From Nonomuraea sp. PA05 (GTDB lineage: Bacteria; Actinomycetota; Actinomycetes; Streptosporangiales; Streptosporangiaceae), in contig NZ_VSEY01000020.1 in assembly GCF_008086045.1 (NCBI RefSeq), positions 167,148 through 231,147 of the forward strand: 64,000 nt of DNA, given 5' to 3'. Shown here in pieces: positions 41,192-49,050 of this stretch (the stretch's first letter is position 1; each line of letters starts with the position of its first letter). The position numbers and the translations under genes were made by a program. Under the pieces are notes generated by a model. That model saw only the letters and a program-made list of their open reading frames with translations. It did not search any database and was not told the DNA's origin.

Positions 41192-41608
41192 ATGACCGAG
41201 AGCCAGGACAGAGATCCGCTCGGGACCGTCGCCGACGAGGCGCGCAAGCTGTTCGACTCGATCCAGGGGCGGGCCACCCGCCAGGTCGGCAGGAGTGTGT
41301 TCAACTCCTTCACCGGCGGCGGGCGCAGGGAGCGCGACGTCTGGGAGGAGGCCGTCTCCGAGCCCCACGACGAGTACATCTGCCGCGCCTGCCCCGTCTG
41401 CCGGGCGATCGCGGCGCAACGCGAGTCGGGCGGCGACGTGACGGGCCACCTCATGGCGGCGGGCGGCGAGCTGTTCGCCGCGTTCAGGGGCGCCCTCGAC
41501 GTGCTGAGCAGGCCTGCCCCGCGCACCAGCAGGCCGCGCGACGACGACCAGCCTGACACCCGGCGTGACGGCGGGCGCGACGACGTGGAACACATAGATC
41601 TGAACTAG
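41192..41608 (+). CDS. DUF5304-like acidic protein with CxxC motif
   Basis: 138 residues: N-terminal helical region, centre YICRACPVCRAIAAQ (Cys-Arg-Ala-Cys-Pro-Val-Cys, a possible metal or redox site), Asp/Arg-rich disordered tail. Seen downstream of ArsA-like and before glucokinase genes in related bacteria. Function unknown. A 13-codon ORF with a strong RBS (41154-41195) overlaps its start by ATGA. Confidence 0.7.
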   Translation: MTESQDRDPLGTVADEARKLFDSIQGRATRQVGRSVFNSFTGGGRRERDVWEEAVSEPHDEYICRACPVCRAIAAQRESGGDVTGHLMAAGGELFAAFRGALDVLSRPAPRTSRPRDDDQPDTRRDGGRDDVEHIDLN

Positions 41609-41621
41609 GGAGACACGGGGC

Positions 41622-42554
41622 ATGCTCACGATCGGTGTCGACATCGGCGGGACCAAGGTGGCCGCCGGCGTGGTCGACGACAATGGCGAGATCGTCGAAC
41701 ACACGCTGAGGCCCACCGCCGCCGACCGTCCCGACGTGGTCGCCGAGACGGTGGCCGACGTCGTACGCGAGCTGTCCGGAGACAGGACGATCGAGGCCGT
41801 CGGGGTCGGCGCGGCGGGCTTCGTGGACGAGACCAGGTCCGTCGTCCGCTTCGCCCCGAACCTCGCCTGGCGCGAGGAGCCGCTGCAGAAGAAGATCAGC
41901 GACCTGGTCGGCCTGCCGGTCGTCATCGAGAACGACGCCAACGCCATGGCGTGGGGCGAGACCAGGTTCGGCGCGGGCAGGGGCCAGTCGCACGTGGTCT
42001 GCCTGACGCTCGGCACCGGCATCGGCGGCGGCATCGTCATCGACGGCGCGCTCTACCGCGGCCGCTGGGGCATGGGCGCCGAGCTGGGGCACATGCAGGT
42101 CCTGCCCGGCGGGCGGCAGTGCGGGTGCGGCAACATCGGCTGCTGGGAGCAGTACGCCAGCGGCCAGGCCCTGGTCAAGGAGGCCAGGGAGATCGCCGAG
42201 GCGCACCCCGAGCGGGCCGCCACGCTGCTGGGGCTGGCCGGCGGCAAGATCGAGGGCGAGGAGGTGACCGAGGCCGCCCGGCTGGGCGACGAGGCCTCGC
42301 TGGACGCCTTCCGCAACCTGGCCGACTGGCTCGGGCAGGGCATGGCCGACCTGGCCGCCGTGCTCGACCCCGGCTGCTTCATCGTCGGCGGCGGCGTCTC
42401 CAGGGCCGCCGACCTGTTCATCGACCGGGCCAGGCAGGCGTTCGCCGAGCGGCTCACCGGGCACGGGCACCGGCCGTTCGCCGAGATCAGACTGGCCGAG
42501 CTGGGCGCCTCCGCCGGCGTCGTGGGAGCGGCCGACCTGGCCAGGCAGCGCTGA
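41622..42554 (+). CDS. glkA: ROK-family glucokinase
   Basis: 310 residues. Phosphate-1 motif IGVDIGGTKVAAG, sugar loop ENDANAMAWGE, LGTGIGGGIV, and the ROK zinc motif CGCGNIGCWEQYASG (His upstream in GAELGHMQV). Phosphorylates glucose with ATP; in Streptomyces it also mediates carbon catabolite repression. RBS AGGGAG. Confidence 0.92.
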   Translation: MLTIGVDIGGTKVAAGVVDDNGEIVEHTLRPTAADRPDVVAETVADVVRELSGDRTIEAVGVGAAGFVDETRSVVRFAPNLAWREEPLQKKISDLVGLPVVIENDANAMAWGETRFGAGRGQSHVVCLTLGTGIGGGIVIDGALYRGRWGMGAELGHMQVLPGGRQCGCGNIGCWEQYASGQALVKEAREIAEAHPERAATLLGLAGGKIEGEEVTEAARLGDEASLDAFRNLADWLGQGMADLAAVLDPGCFIVGGGVSRAADLFIDRARQAFAERLTGHGHRPFAEIRLAELGASAGVVGAADLARQR

Positions 42555-42577
42555 GCGCCGTACCCGACGTTCACGGC

Positions 42578-43273
42578 ATGACGATCAGGGTCGGCACGTA
42601 CAACCTGCACGGGCTGCGCGACAGCGTGCCCGCGCTGACCAGGGTCATCGCCGCCGCGCGCGCCGACGTGCTGTGCGTGCAGGAGGCGCCCAGGTTCGGC
42701 CGCTGGCGGGCCAGGCGCGCGGCGCTGGCCGCCGCGGCGGGCCTCGCGGTCGCCACGCCGGGCAGGGTCGGCGGGGTGGCCGTGCTCGTCGGCCGGCGCG
42801 CCCGCGTGCTGCACGCCGAGAGCCACGCGTTGCGCGGCTTCCTCGGCCTGGAACGGCGGGCGCTGGCCGTCGCCGTGGTGCAGGCCGAGGGGGCGCGGCT
42901 GGCCGTCGGCTCGCTGCACCTCGACCTCGACGACCCGGCCAGGATGCACCACGCCGCCGAGGCAGTGGCGCTGATGGAGGACGTGGCGGCCAGGCACGGC
43001 GCCGCCATCGTGCTGGCCGGCGACGTCAACGAGCATCCTCACCGGCCCGCCTGGCGCTACCTGGCCGGACGGCTGGCCGACTGTTACGCCGTGGCGCCCG
43101 AGGGCGACGGGCTGACGTTCCCCGCCGCGGGGCCGTCCGCCCGCATCGACGGGGTGTTCGCCGCGCGCGAGGCGCGTGTCGTGTCGTGCGGGGGAGTGGA
43201 CGCCGCGATCGCCGATCTCACCGGGGCCAGCGACCATCTCCCAGTCGTCGCAGAGTTGCGAGTTGGGCACTAG
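42578..43273 (+). CDS. Endonuclease/exonuclease/phosphatase (EEP) family protein
   Basis: 231 residues. EEP motifs: VGTYNLHGL, VLCVQEAP (metal Glu), AVGSLHLDL, LAGDVNEHP (Asp/Asn), and the C-terminal ASDHLPVVAEL. Mg-dependent phosphoesterase; substrate could be DNA, phosphoinositide or sphingomyelin-like. No signal peptide. Starts 24 bp after glkA, probably co-transcribed. Confidence 0.85.
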   Translation: MTIRVGTYNLHGLRDSVPALTRVIAAARADVLCVQEAPRFGRWRARRAALAAAAGLAVATPGRVGGVAVLVGRRARVLHAESHALRGFLGLERRALAVAVVQAEGARLAVGSLHLDLDDPARMHHAAEAVALMEDVAARHGAAIVLAGDVNEHPHRPAWRYLAGRLADCYAVAPEGDGLTFPAAGPSARIDGVFAAREARVVSCGGVDAAIADLTGASDHLPVVAELRVGH

Positions 43274-43298
43274 CGGGCAAGACAGGCCCTCCAGCCCG

Positions 43299-43310
43299 TA
43301 GCATTTCCTC
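43299..43310 (+). promoter_or_regulatory. Putative leaderless promoter element of the propeller gene
   Basis: TAGCAT (43299-43304), six bases, ATG 43311; no RBS. Confidence 0.45.
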
Positions 43311-44453
43311 ATGACTCGTCGCTCTCAGCGGCGTGCGCTTTCCTTGATCTTGGCGACGTCCGTGGCCTGGACGCAGGTCACGCCCGCCGCGCATGCCGAT
43401 CCCCGCCCCGCGCAGATCGAGGCGTGGCAGCAGTCGACCAGCGTGCGGCTGCAGGCCGACGGCTCGCTCTCCGACGTGCTGGCGATCTCGCCGGGCGACG
43501 TGTGGGCCGTGGGCCAGCAGGAGATCTGGGACGTCTGGAAGAACCGCGGCACCATCCGCCACTGGAACGGCAGCCGCTGGAGCGAGATCGGCATCCGCGA
43601 CAACACCGCGGCGGGCAACCTGCGCGGCCTGGCCGCCGCCTCGCCGTCGGACGTGTGGGCGGTCGGCGACGGCCACGACGGGGTGCCCTACCTCGCGCAC
43701 GGCGACACGGCCGGCTTCGACCGGGTCAGGCCGCTCTGCCCGGCCGGCTCCGACCGGGTCAGGCCGCCCTGCCTGCGGGCCGGCGACTGGCTGGGCGGCA
43801 TCGACGCCAAGTCGGGCAAGGTCGTGGCGGTGGGCAGCCGCGAGAAGAACGCGCTGATCGTCACCGGCCAGGGCAACGACTGGACCGTCCAGGAGATCGA
43901 GGACAAGGGCGCCCTGTACGCGGTGTCCGGCGGGTTCGCGGTCGGCGACACCGGCACCGAGCCGCTGATCGCGCACTACTCGGGCGGCACGTGGAAGTCC
44001 ATGCCGCTGCCCTCCATCCCCGGCGGCTACCTGCGCGACGTGCAGGTCGACAGCTCCAAGCGGGCGCTGGCCGTGGGCGGCGTCTACCGCGGCCCCGGCG
44101 AGATCACGCCGCTGGCCCTGGTCTGGAACGGCAAGCGGTGGCGGGAGCTGCGGCTGCCGCACTCCGAGGCCAGGCTGTACGGCGTGACCGGCGACGGCAA
44201 GGGGCGCTACTGGATGACCGGCTACGACCCCTCGCGCGCGGCGGAGCCGTTCATGCTGCGCTGCGAGAAGGGCAAGTGCGAGGTCATCAGGGGCGGCACC
44301 CAGCAGGGCAGGAGCAGCGTGCGGCTGCAGGCGGTGGCGTACCTGGCGGGCAAGAGCACGGTGTGGGCGGTCGGGCACGCCGTCGACACCAAGGACCGCT
44401 ACACCGACGTGGTGGAGTCGTTCGCGCCCAAGGCCACCACGTCGAAGTCGTAG
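43311..44453 (+). CDS. Secreted propeller-like protein, function unknown
   Basis: 380 residues with a signal peptide (RRALSLILATSVAWTQ ... AHA|DP). Repeating units each with a DVWAVG or TVWAVG strand and W-x-x-G motifs, as in WD40/kelch-type propellers. A 33-bp in-frame duplication (about 43718-43785) gives two copies of SDRVRPPC-like text with two Cys. No enzyme motif recognised. Confidence 0.7.
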   Translation: MTRRSQRRALSLILATSVAWTQVTPAAHADPRPAQIEAWQQSTSVRLQADGSLSDVLAISPGDVWAVGQQEIWDVWKNRGTIRHWNGSRWSEIGIRDNTAAGNLRGLAAASPSDVWAVGDGHDGVPYLAHGDTAGFDRVRPLCPAGSDRVRPPCLRAGDWLGGIDAKSGKVVAVGSREKNALIVTGQGNDWTVQEIEDKGALYAVSGGFAVGDTGTEPLIAHYSGGTWKSMPLPSIPGGYLRDVQVDSSKRALAVGGVYRGPGEITPLALVWNGKRWRELRLPHSEARLYGVTGDGKGRYWMTGYDPSRAAEPFMLRCEKGKCEVIRGGTQQGRSSVRLQAVAYLAGKSTVWAVGHAVDTKDRYTDVVESFAPKATTSKS

Positions 44454-44460
44454 GAGCTGA

Positions 44461-44928
44461 TCAGAGGACGGCGCCGTCGTCCCAGCCGGAGTCGTTGGGC
44501 GGGCCGTCGCCCATGCGGACCACCAGCGCCACGAACCCGCCGATGAACGCCGCCACCGCGGTGAACAGCGCCCACCCCTCCATGTGCCAGCTCGCCATCG
44601 CCGCGACCAGCAGGTAGGCGGGGCCGCCGAACAGCGCCACCCACGCCAGCTTGGTCGGCAGGTCCAGCTTGGGCAGCGGAGGCGGCGGCGGGGGCTCGAA
44701 GTGCCCCTCGTCCTCCTCGTCGGCCCTGCTCTCCCGCGGTTCGTCGTCGTCCGGGGAGGTGTCGTGCGCGGGCTCCTCCTCCGGAGGTTTGACCACCCGG
44801 CGGGCCGGCTCGGCGGGCACGTTCTCGCTGTCCGGCCATGGCTGATCGGCCGAGTCGCGCTCGGCCGTGTCGTTGAAGGACGCGACGATCTGCCGCCAGA
44901 CCTCGTCCTCGTCACTCTGGGGCGTCAC
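44461..44928 (-). CDS. Acidic two-TM membrane protein, function unknown
   Basis: 155 residues from GTG 44928. Residues 1-90 are disordered, very acidic, with polyproline (PPPPPPLP), then two TM helices (about 94-112 and 117-138) and a short Asp-rich tail. RBS weak. No known family. Convergent with the propeller gene. Confidence 0.7.
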   Translation of the reverse strand: MTPQSDEDEVWRQIVASFNDTAERDSADQPWPDSENVPAEPARRVVKPPEEEPAHDTSPDDDEPRESRADEEDEGHFEPPPPPPLPKLDLPTKLAWVALFGGPAYLLVAAMASWHMEGWALFTAVAAFIGGFVALVVRMGDGPPNDSGWDDGAVL

Positions 44929-44974
44929 CTAGATGGGCCTCTCCGCAGCGATCGCGACTTCCCCCTGGGTGCGA

Positions 44975-45733
44975 TCAGTCCCTCTGCAAGGGTACCGAGG
45001 CATGTGTCCGGATGAAGTCGAGGCTCCCGGCAAAGATCCTGTCGGCATCGTTGTCAAGCGTCGCAACATGGTAGCTATCGGTAAGCTCCTCGATCGTGGC
45101 CTGCGGGACCTTCGCGCGTATGATCGCGACACTCGTCGGCTTCACCACGTGGTCCTCCGTGCTGTGGAAGACCAGCAGCGGTTGTGTCACCTTCGCCAGA
45201 TCGGCCTGCACCAGCGACCACAGCCCAGGCAGCGAGGCCGCCGCCTTCACCGGGGTTCTGGAGTAGGCCAGCTCGCGCGCGCCGGGCTTCTTGACGTCGT
45301 TGGCGACGCCCGGCACCGACGGCACGAACCATTTCAGCAGCGGAGCCAATCTCATCAACGGCACGTCGTTGGCGATCGAGGGGTTGACCACCATCACACC
45401 CCTGATCGCGGAGCCGTGCACCTCGGCGAGTCGCAGCGCCAGGCAGCCGCCGAGCGACAGCCCCGCCACGAACACCTCCGCGCACCGGCCCTGGAGGTCG
45501 GCGAACGCCTTTTCCACCTCGGCGTACCAATCCTCCCAGCGCGTCCTGTTCATTTCCTGCCACTTGGTGCCGTGTCCGGGCTGACGGGGGAGCGAGACGC
45601 TGACCCCGTGCCCGGCCAGGTACTCACCCCACGGCCGCAGGGACTGCGGCGTGCCGGTGAACCCGTGACACAGCAGCACGCCGATCTGGCCTGCTTCGTG
45701 GTGGTAGGGCTCCGCGCCTGGCATGAGCGGCAT
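44975..45733 (-). CDS. Alpha/beta hydrolase, carboxylesterase or monoacylglycerol lipase-like
   Basis: 252 residues from ATG 45733 (GAGGAG six bases upstream). Oxyanion HGFTGTPQS, nucleophile elbow GLSLGG, catalytic Asp in VFHSTEDHVV and His in DSYHVATLD. Matches the Est30-type esterase/MGL group. Lies upstream of plsC on the opposite strand; could be a lipid esterase. Confidence 0.88.
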   Translation of the reverse strand: MPLMPGAEPYHHEAGQIGVLLCHGFTGTPQSLRPWGEYLAGHGVSVSLPRQPGHGTKWQEMNRTRWEDWYAEVEKAFADLQGRCAEVFVAGLSLGGCLALRLAEVHGSAIRGVMVVNPSIANDVPLMRLAPLLKWFVPSVPGVANDVKKPGARELAYSRTPVKAAASLPGLWSLVQADLAKVTQPLLVFHSTEDHVVKPTSVAIIRAKVPQATIEELTDSYHVATLDNDADRIFAGSLDFIRTHASVPLQRD

Positions 45734-45911
45734 AACAGCTCCTCTGTGCCGTTTCATTCCGGCAATTTCCGCCGGAACGGCCCGATCGTCGCACGTTCTG
45801 GGGTATTTGTGCGAGAGCTGATGTAGGAGCATGGCAGTCGGGATGGGAAGATGACTCTGCCCGCTGCTGACAATGCCCGCCGACGAGAAGTGCGCAGGAA
45901 GAGGTGCCAGG

Positions 45912-46625
45912 GTGTTCTACTGGGTGGTCAAGGCCATCTTGGGGCCGTTCCTCCACCTCATCTTCAGGCCGTGGACCGAGGGCGCGGAGAACGTGCCGAA
46001 GCAGGGGCCCGCGATCCTGGCCGGCAACCACCTGTCCTTCGCCGACCACTTCTTCGGCCCGCTGCAGATCCGCCGCAAGGTGATCTCGCTGGGCAAGGCC
46101 GACTACTTCACCGGGCGGGGCCTCAAGGGCTTCTTCACCCGGCTGTTCTTCAGCGGGGTCGGCACCGTCCCGATCGACCGCTCCGGCGGCAAGGCCAGCG
46201 AGGCGGCCCTGCGCACCGGGCTGCGCGTCCTGCGCGAGGGCAACATCCTGGGCATCTACCCCGAGGGCACGCGCACGCCCGACGGCCGCCTCTACAAGGG
46301 CAAGACCGGCGTGGCCAGGCTCGCCCTGGAGTCGCGGGTGCCGGTGATCCCGTGGGCGATGATCAACACGTACGAGATGATGCCGCCCGGGCGGCTGCTG
46401 CCCAAGCTGGGCATCAAGCCGGGCGTGAAGTTCGGCAAGCCGCTCGACTTCTCCCGCTACTACGGCATGGAGGACGACCGGCTGGTGCTGCGCGCGGTGA
46501 CCGACGAGATCATGTACGCGCTGATGGAGCTGTCGGGGCAGGAGTACGTCGACAAGTACGCCGCCAGCGCCCGCGTCGAGATGGAGCGCGCCGCGCGCGC
46601 CGCCGCCTCGGGCAAGAGCGAGTGA
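45912..46625 (+). CDS. plsC: 1-acyl-sn-glycerol-3-phosphate acyltransferase
   Basis: 237 residues from GTG 45912 (AAGAGG eight bases upstream). Acyltransferase motifs in order: GNHLSFADHFF (HX4D), VGTVPIDRSGGKASEA, YPEGTRTPDG, and PVIPWAMI. N-terminal amphipathic/hydrophobic anchor. Makes phosphatidic acid at the inner membrane. Converges with the MarR gene with an 11-bp gap. Confidence 0.9.
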   Translation: MFYWVVKAILGPFLHLIFRPWTEGAENVPKQGPAILAGNHLSFADHFFGPLQIRRKVISLGKADYFTGRGLKGFFTRLFFSGVGTVPIDRSGGKASEAALRTGLRVLREGNILGIYPEGTRTPDGRLYKGKTGVARLALESRVPVIPWAMINTYEMMPPGRLLPKLGIKPGVKFGKPLDFSRYYGMEDDRLVLRAVTDEIMYALMELSGQEYVDKYAASARVEMERAARAAASGKSE

Positions 46626-46636
46626 CGACCCGGGGG

Positions 46637-47098
46637 TCACGCCGAGGAGCGTAAGGCCTCCTCCGTCTTGCGCATGGCGCTCGTCATCGCGCGCAGCTCC
46701 TCCCGGCTGAGCCGGTCGATCAGGTACGCGCGCACCACCTCCACGTGACCCGGCGCCACCTGCTGCAGGCAGCGCACGCCCGCGTCCGTCAGCACCGCCA
46801 GCACGCCCCGCTCATCGGACGGGCAGGTCGCCCGCTCGACCAGCCCCGCCTTCTCGAGCTGGGTGATCTGGTACGTCAGCGCGCTCTTCGACACCACGAC
46901 GTCCCTGGCCAGCTCCGTCATGCGCATCTGGCGGCCGGGTGACTCCGACAGGACCACCAGGATCTCGTACTGCGGGTGAGTGAGGCCGGCTTCGGCCTTG
47001 AGCTGCTCCTCGATGCGCCGCTCAAGCAAGTGGGAAGTGGACACGAAGGCGCGCCATGCCGCCATCTCGGTCGCGTCCAGCCATCGGGTGTCCGTCAC
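46637..47098 (-). CDS. MarR-family transcriptional regulator
   Basis: 153 residues from GTG 47098. Winged helix: YEILVVLSESPGRQMRMTELA, VSKSALTYQITQLEKAGLVERATC, DERGVLAVLTDAG. Divergent from doxX; its start is preceded by TACACT six bases upstream with no RBS (leaderless). The frame stays open to 48112 through a repeat array, but that part is not coding. Probably controls itself and doxX through the operators between them. Confidence 0.9.
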   Translation of the reverse strand: MTDTRWLDATEMAAWRAFVSTSHLLERRIEEQLKAEAGLTHPQYEILVVLSESPGRQMRMTELARDVVVSKSALTYQITQLEKAGLVERATCPSDERGVLAVLTDAGVRCLQQVAPGHVEVVRAYLIDRLSREELRAMTSAMRKTEEALRSSA

Positions 47099-47116
47099 CG
47101 ATTCAGTGTACTGTCG

Positions 47117-47166
47117 TTCGAATTTGAACAAATCACTGCTAGAGTCGTTGTTCAAATCTGAACAAC
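47117..47166. promoter_or_regulatory. MarR operators between marR and doxX
   Basis: Perfect dyad GTTGTTCAAATCTGAACAAC at 47147-47166 (8-bp arms, 4-bp centre) and a related half-palindrome TTCGAATTTGAACAA at 47117-47131. They share the TTCAAAT/TTGAAC core. TAGAGT (47140-47145) with TTCGAA 17 bp before is a possible doxX promoter, so the dyad would cover the transcription start. Confidence 0.75.
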
Positions 47167-47182
47167 CATCGAGGGAGTCCGT

Positions 47183-47611
47183 ATGGTGGATCAGGCGCGT
47201 CCCTTCGCCCTGTTGCTGGCGAGGGTCGCCATCGGGGTGATCTTCCTGGTGCACGGCTATCAGAAGTTCGCGACGATGGGGATCGCGGGCACGACCAAGT
47301 TCTTCGAGTCCGTCGGCATCCCGCTCGCGGGCCTGGCCGCGCCCGCGGTGGCCGTGCTGGAGGTCGCCGGCGGGCTCGCCCTGATCCTCGGCGTCGCGCT
47401 GCCGATCGCGGGCACGCTGCTGGCGCTCGACATGCTGGGCGCCATCGCGTTCGTGCACGGGGCCAACGGGCTGGCCGGTGAGGGCGGCTACGAGTTCGTG
47501 CTGGCGCTGGCGGCGGCGAGCCTGGCCGTCGGGTTCACCGGGGGCGGGGCGCTGGCGCTCGACCGCGTCCTGACCCGGCGCCGCGCGGCGACCGCCACGG
47601 CGACCGCCTAG
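47183..47611 (+). CDS. DoxX family membrane protein
   Basis: 142 residues, four TM helices, with the family signature ARVAIGVIFLVHGYQKF at the N-terminus and GIPLAGLAAPAVAVLEVAGG. MarR-controlled DoxX proteins are often involved in redox or electrophile stress; that is family knowledge. RBS GAGGGAG six bases upstream. Confidence 0.9.
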   Translation: MVDQARPFALLLARVAIGVIFLVHGYQKFATMGIAGTTKFFESVGIPLAGLAAPAVAVLEVAGGLALILGVALPIAGTLLALDMLGAIAFVHGANGLAGEGGYEFVLALAAASLAVGFTGGGALALDRVLTRRRAATATATA

Positions 47612-47991
47612 CGACCCTCTCACCGCGCCTCGCCGCCCCGCGCCTCGCCCCCCGCCCCGCCCCGCGCCTCGCCGTGCGGGGCTCAGGCGGCCGGGCGTGG
47701 TGGCGGACGCCTGGGAACGACGTGCCGGCCGAGCGTGGTGGAGGCCGGTACGTCGGCCGCGCCCGTGCTGCGCCTGCCGCTCGCGCCGTGCCGTGCCACA
47801 CTCGCGTGCCGTGTCGCCTTCGCGCCGTGCCACACTCGCGTGTCGTGCCGCCTTCGCGCCGTGCCACACTCGCGTGTCGTGCCGCCTCCGTGTCGTGCCA
47901 CACTCGCGTGTCGTGCCGCCTCCGTGTCGTGCCGCCTCCGTGTCGTGCCGTGCCGGGTGCGTGCCGTGCCCGGGCCTGCGATGCGGCGTGC
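47612..47991. repeat. Low-complexity convergent gap with 4 x 34-bp tandem array
   Basis: 380 bp between the convergent doxX and LysR genes. First a C/G-rich stretch built from CGCCTCGCC words, then four 34-bp units anchored by CCACACTCGCGTG at 47796, 47830, 47864 and 47898, decaying toward 47990. No spacer differs between units, so not CRISPR. The long minus-strand frame through it encodes only repetitive Arg-rich text. Confidence 0.85.
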
Positions 47992-48939
47992 TCAGGCGGG
48001 CCGGTCGGGGGCGTGCCTCGCCGGAACGGGGCTGGGGCTGGGGCCGAGGGACGTGCGGACGCGCTCGCGTAGCCAGGCGTGCGCCGGGTCGGCGTCGTAG
48101 CGCGAGTGCCAAGCCTGCGAGATCGTCATCTCCGGCAGCTCGAACGGCAGCCCGAACGTCACCAGCCCCAGCGCCTCGTACATCGGCCGGGTCAGCACCT
48201 CAGGCGTCATCCCCACCAGATCGGAAGCGCGCACCGCCAGCAGCATCGCCCCGAAGGTCGGCACCGACCCCGCGACCCGCCGCGACAGCCCCTGAGCGCT
48301 CAGCAGCGCGTCCACGGGCCCGGACGCGCGCCCCCGGCGGGTGGCGATCACGTGCTCGTACGCCGCGAACCGCGCCGCCGTGACCGGCGCCCCGGCCAGG
48401 ATCGGGTGCCCGGGCCTGACGACGCCGATGGCCCGGTCGGTGGTCAGCGGCTCGGTCCGGATCTCCGGCGCGGGGTCCACGATGACGGTCACCTCCAGGT
48501 CGGCGCTGCCGTCGCGCAGCGCCTGCTCGTCGCCGTGCCCCTCAGGGATGAAGTGCAGCCGCACCCCCGGCGCCGACCGGCTCACCTCGGCCAGCAGCGG
48601 CACGCTCACCGCCGTGATGACGGCGTCCGACGCCAGGATCACGAACCGGCGCTCCAGGGTCGCCGGATCCAGCTCGCCCGGCGGCGTGAACACCTTCCTG
48701 GCCGCCTCCACCAGCGTCCGCACCTCGCTCTGGACGGCCAGCGCCCGCGGCGTGGGCACCATCTGCCGCCCCGACCGCACGAGCACGGGATCGCCCATCG
48801 CCTTGCGGATGCGTCCGAGCGTGCGGCTCATGGCGGGCTCCGACAGGTGCAGCCGCCGCGCCGCGGCCGAGACGCTGCCCTCCTCCAGCAGCGCGTCCAG
48901 GGCGATCAGCAGGTCGAGACTGGGTTGCGTCTGGCGCAT
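47992..48939 (-). CDS. LysR-family transcriptional regulator
   Basis: 315 residues. HTH: LDLLIALDALLEEGSVSAAARRLHLSEPAMSRTLGRIR; effector domain with HPILAG and DLVGMTPEVL. Divergent from a (now broken) MFS gene, the usual target arrangement. Co-inducer not evident. Confidence 0.9.
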   Translation of the reverse strand: MRQTQPSLDLLIALDALLEEGSVSAAARRLHLSEPAMSRTLGRIRKAMGDPVLVRSGRQMVPTPRALAVQSEVRTLVEAARKVFTPPGELDPATLERRFVILASDAVITAVSVPLLAEVSRSAPGVRLHFIPEGHGDEQALRDGSADLEVTVIVDPAPEIRTEPLTTDRAIGVVRPGHPILAGAPVTAARFAAYEHVIATRRGRASGPVDALLSAQGLSRRVAGSVPTFGAMLLAVRASDLVGMTPEVLTRPMYEALGLVTFGLPFELPEMTISQAWHSRYDADPAHAWLRERVRTSLGPSPSPVPARHAPDRPA

Positions 48940-49050
48940 ATATCACCTGCAGAAGATGCATTTGAGGTAAGGACCGGGCCGAGTCTACGGTGAATGGCGC
49001 GGGAGGCCTCCGCTCGTCCCATCACCCATGACCTCGTCGGGGGTTTTCGC
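48940..49050. promoter_or_regulatory. Divergent LysR / MFS control region
   Basis: 111 bp. TGCAGAAGATGCA (dyad with 4-bp arms, about 48949-48961) lies in an AT-rich stretch with T-N11-A character (ATATATCACC ... GATGCATTTGAGG). TACGGT near 48985 may be the -10 for the transporter. Confidence 0.45.

Noticed and set aside
47790..47930. CRISPR-like array
   Set aside because: Units are contiguous, with no unique spacers and no palindromic repeat; no cas genes nearby.
46637..48112. A 491-codon open frame on the minus strand through the 34-bp array
   Set aside because: Only the last 153 codons (MarR) show family motifs and codon bias; the rest is Arg/His-rich text produced by the repeat. GTG 47098 with a leaderless -10 is the real start.
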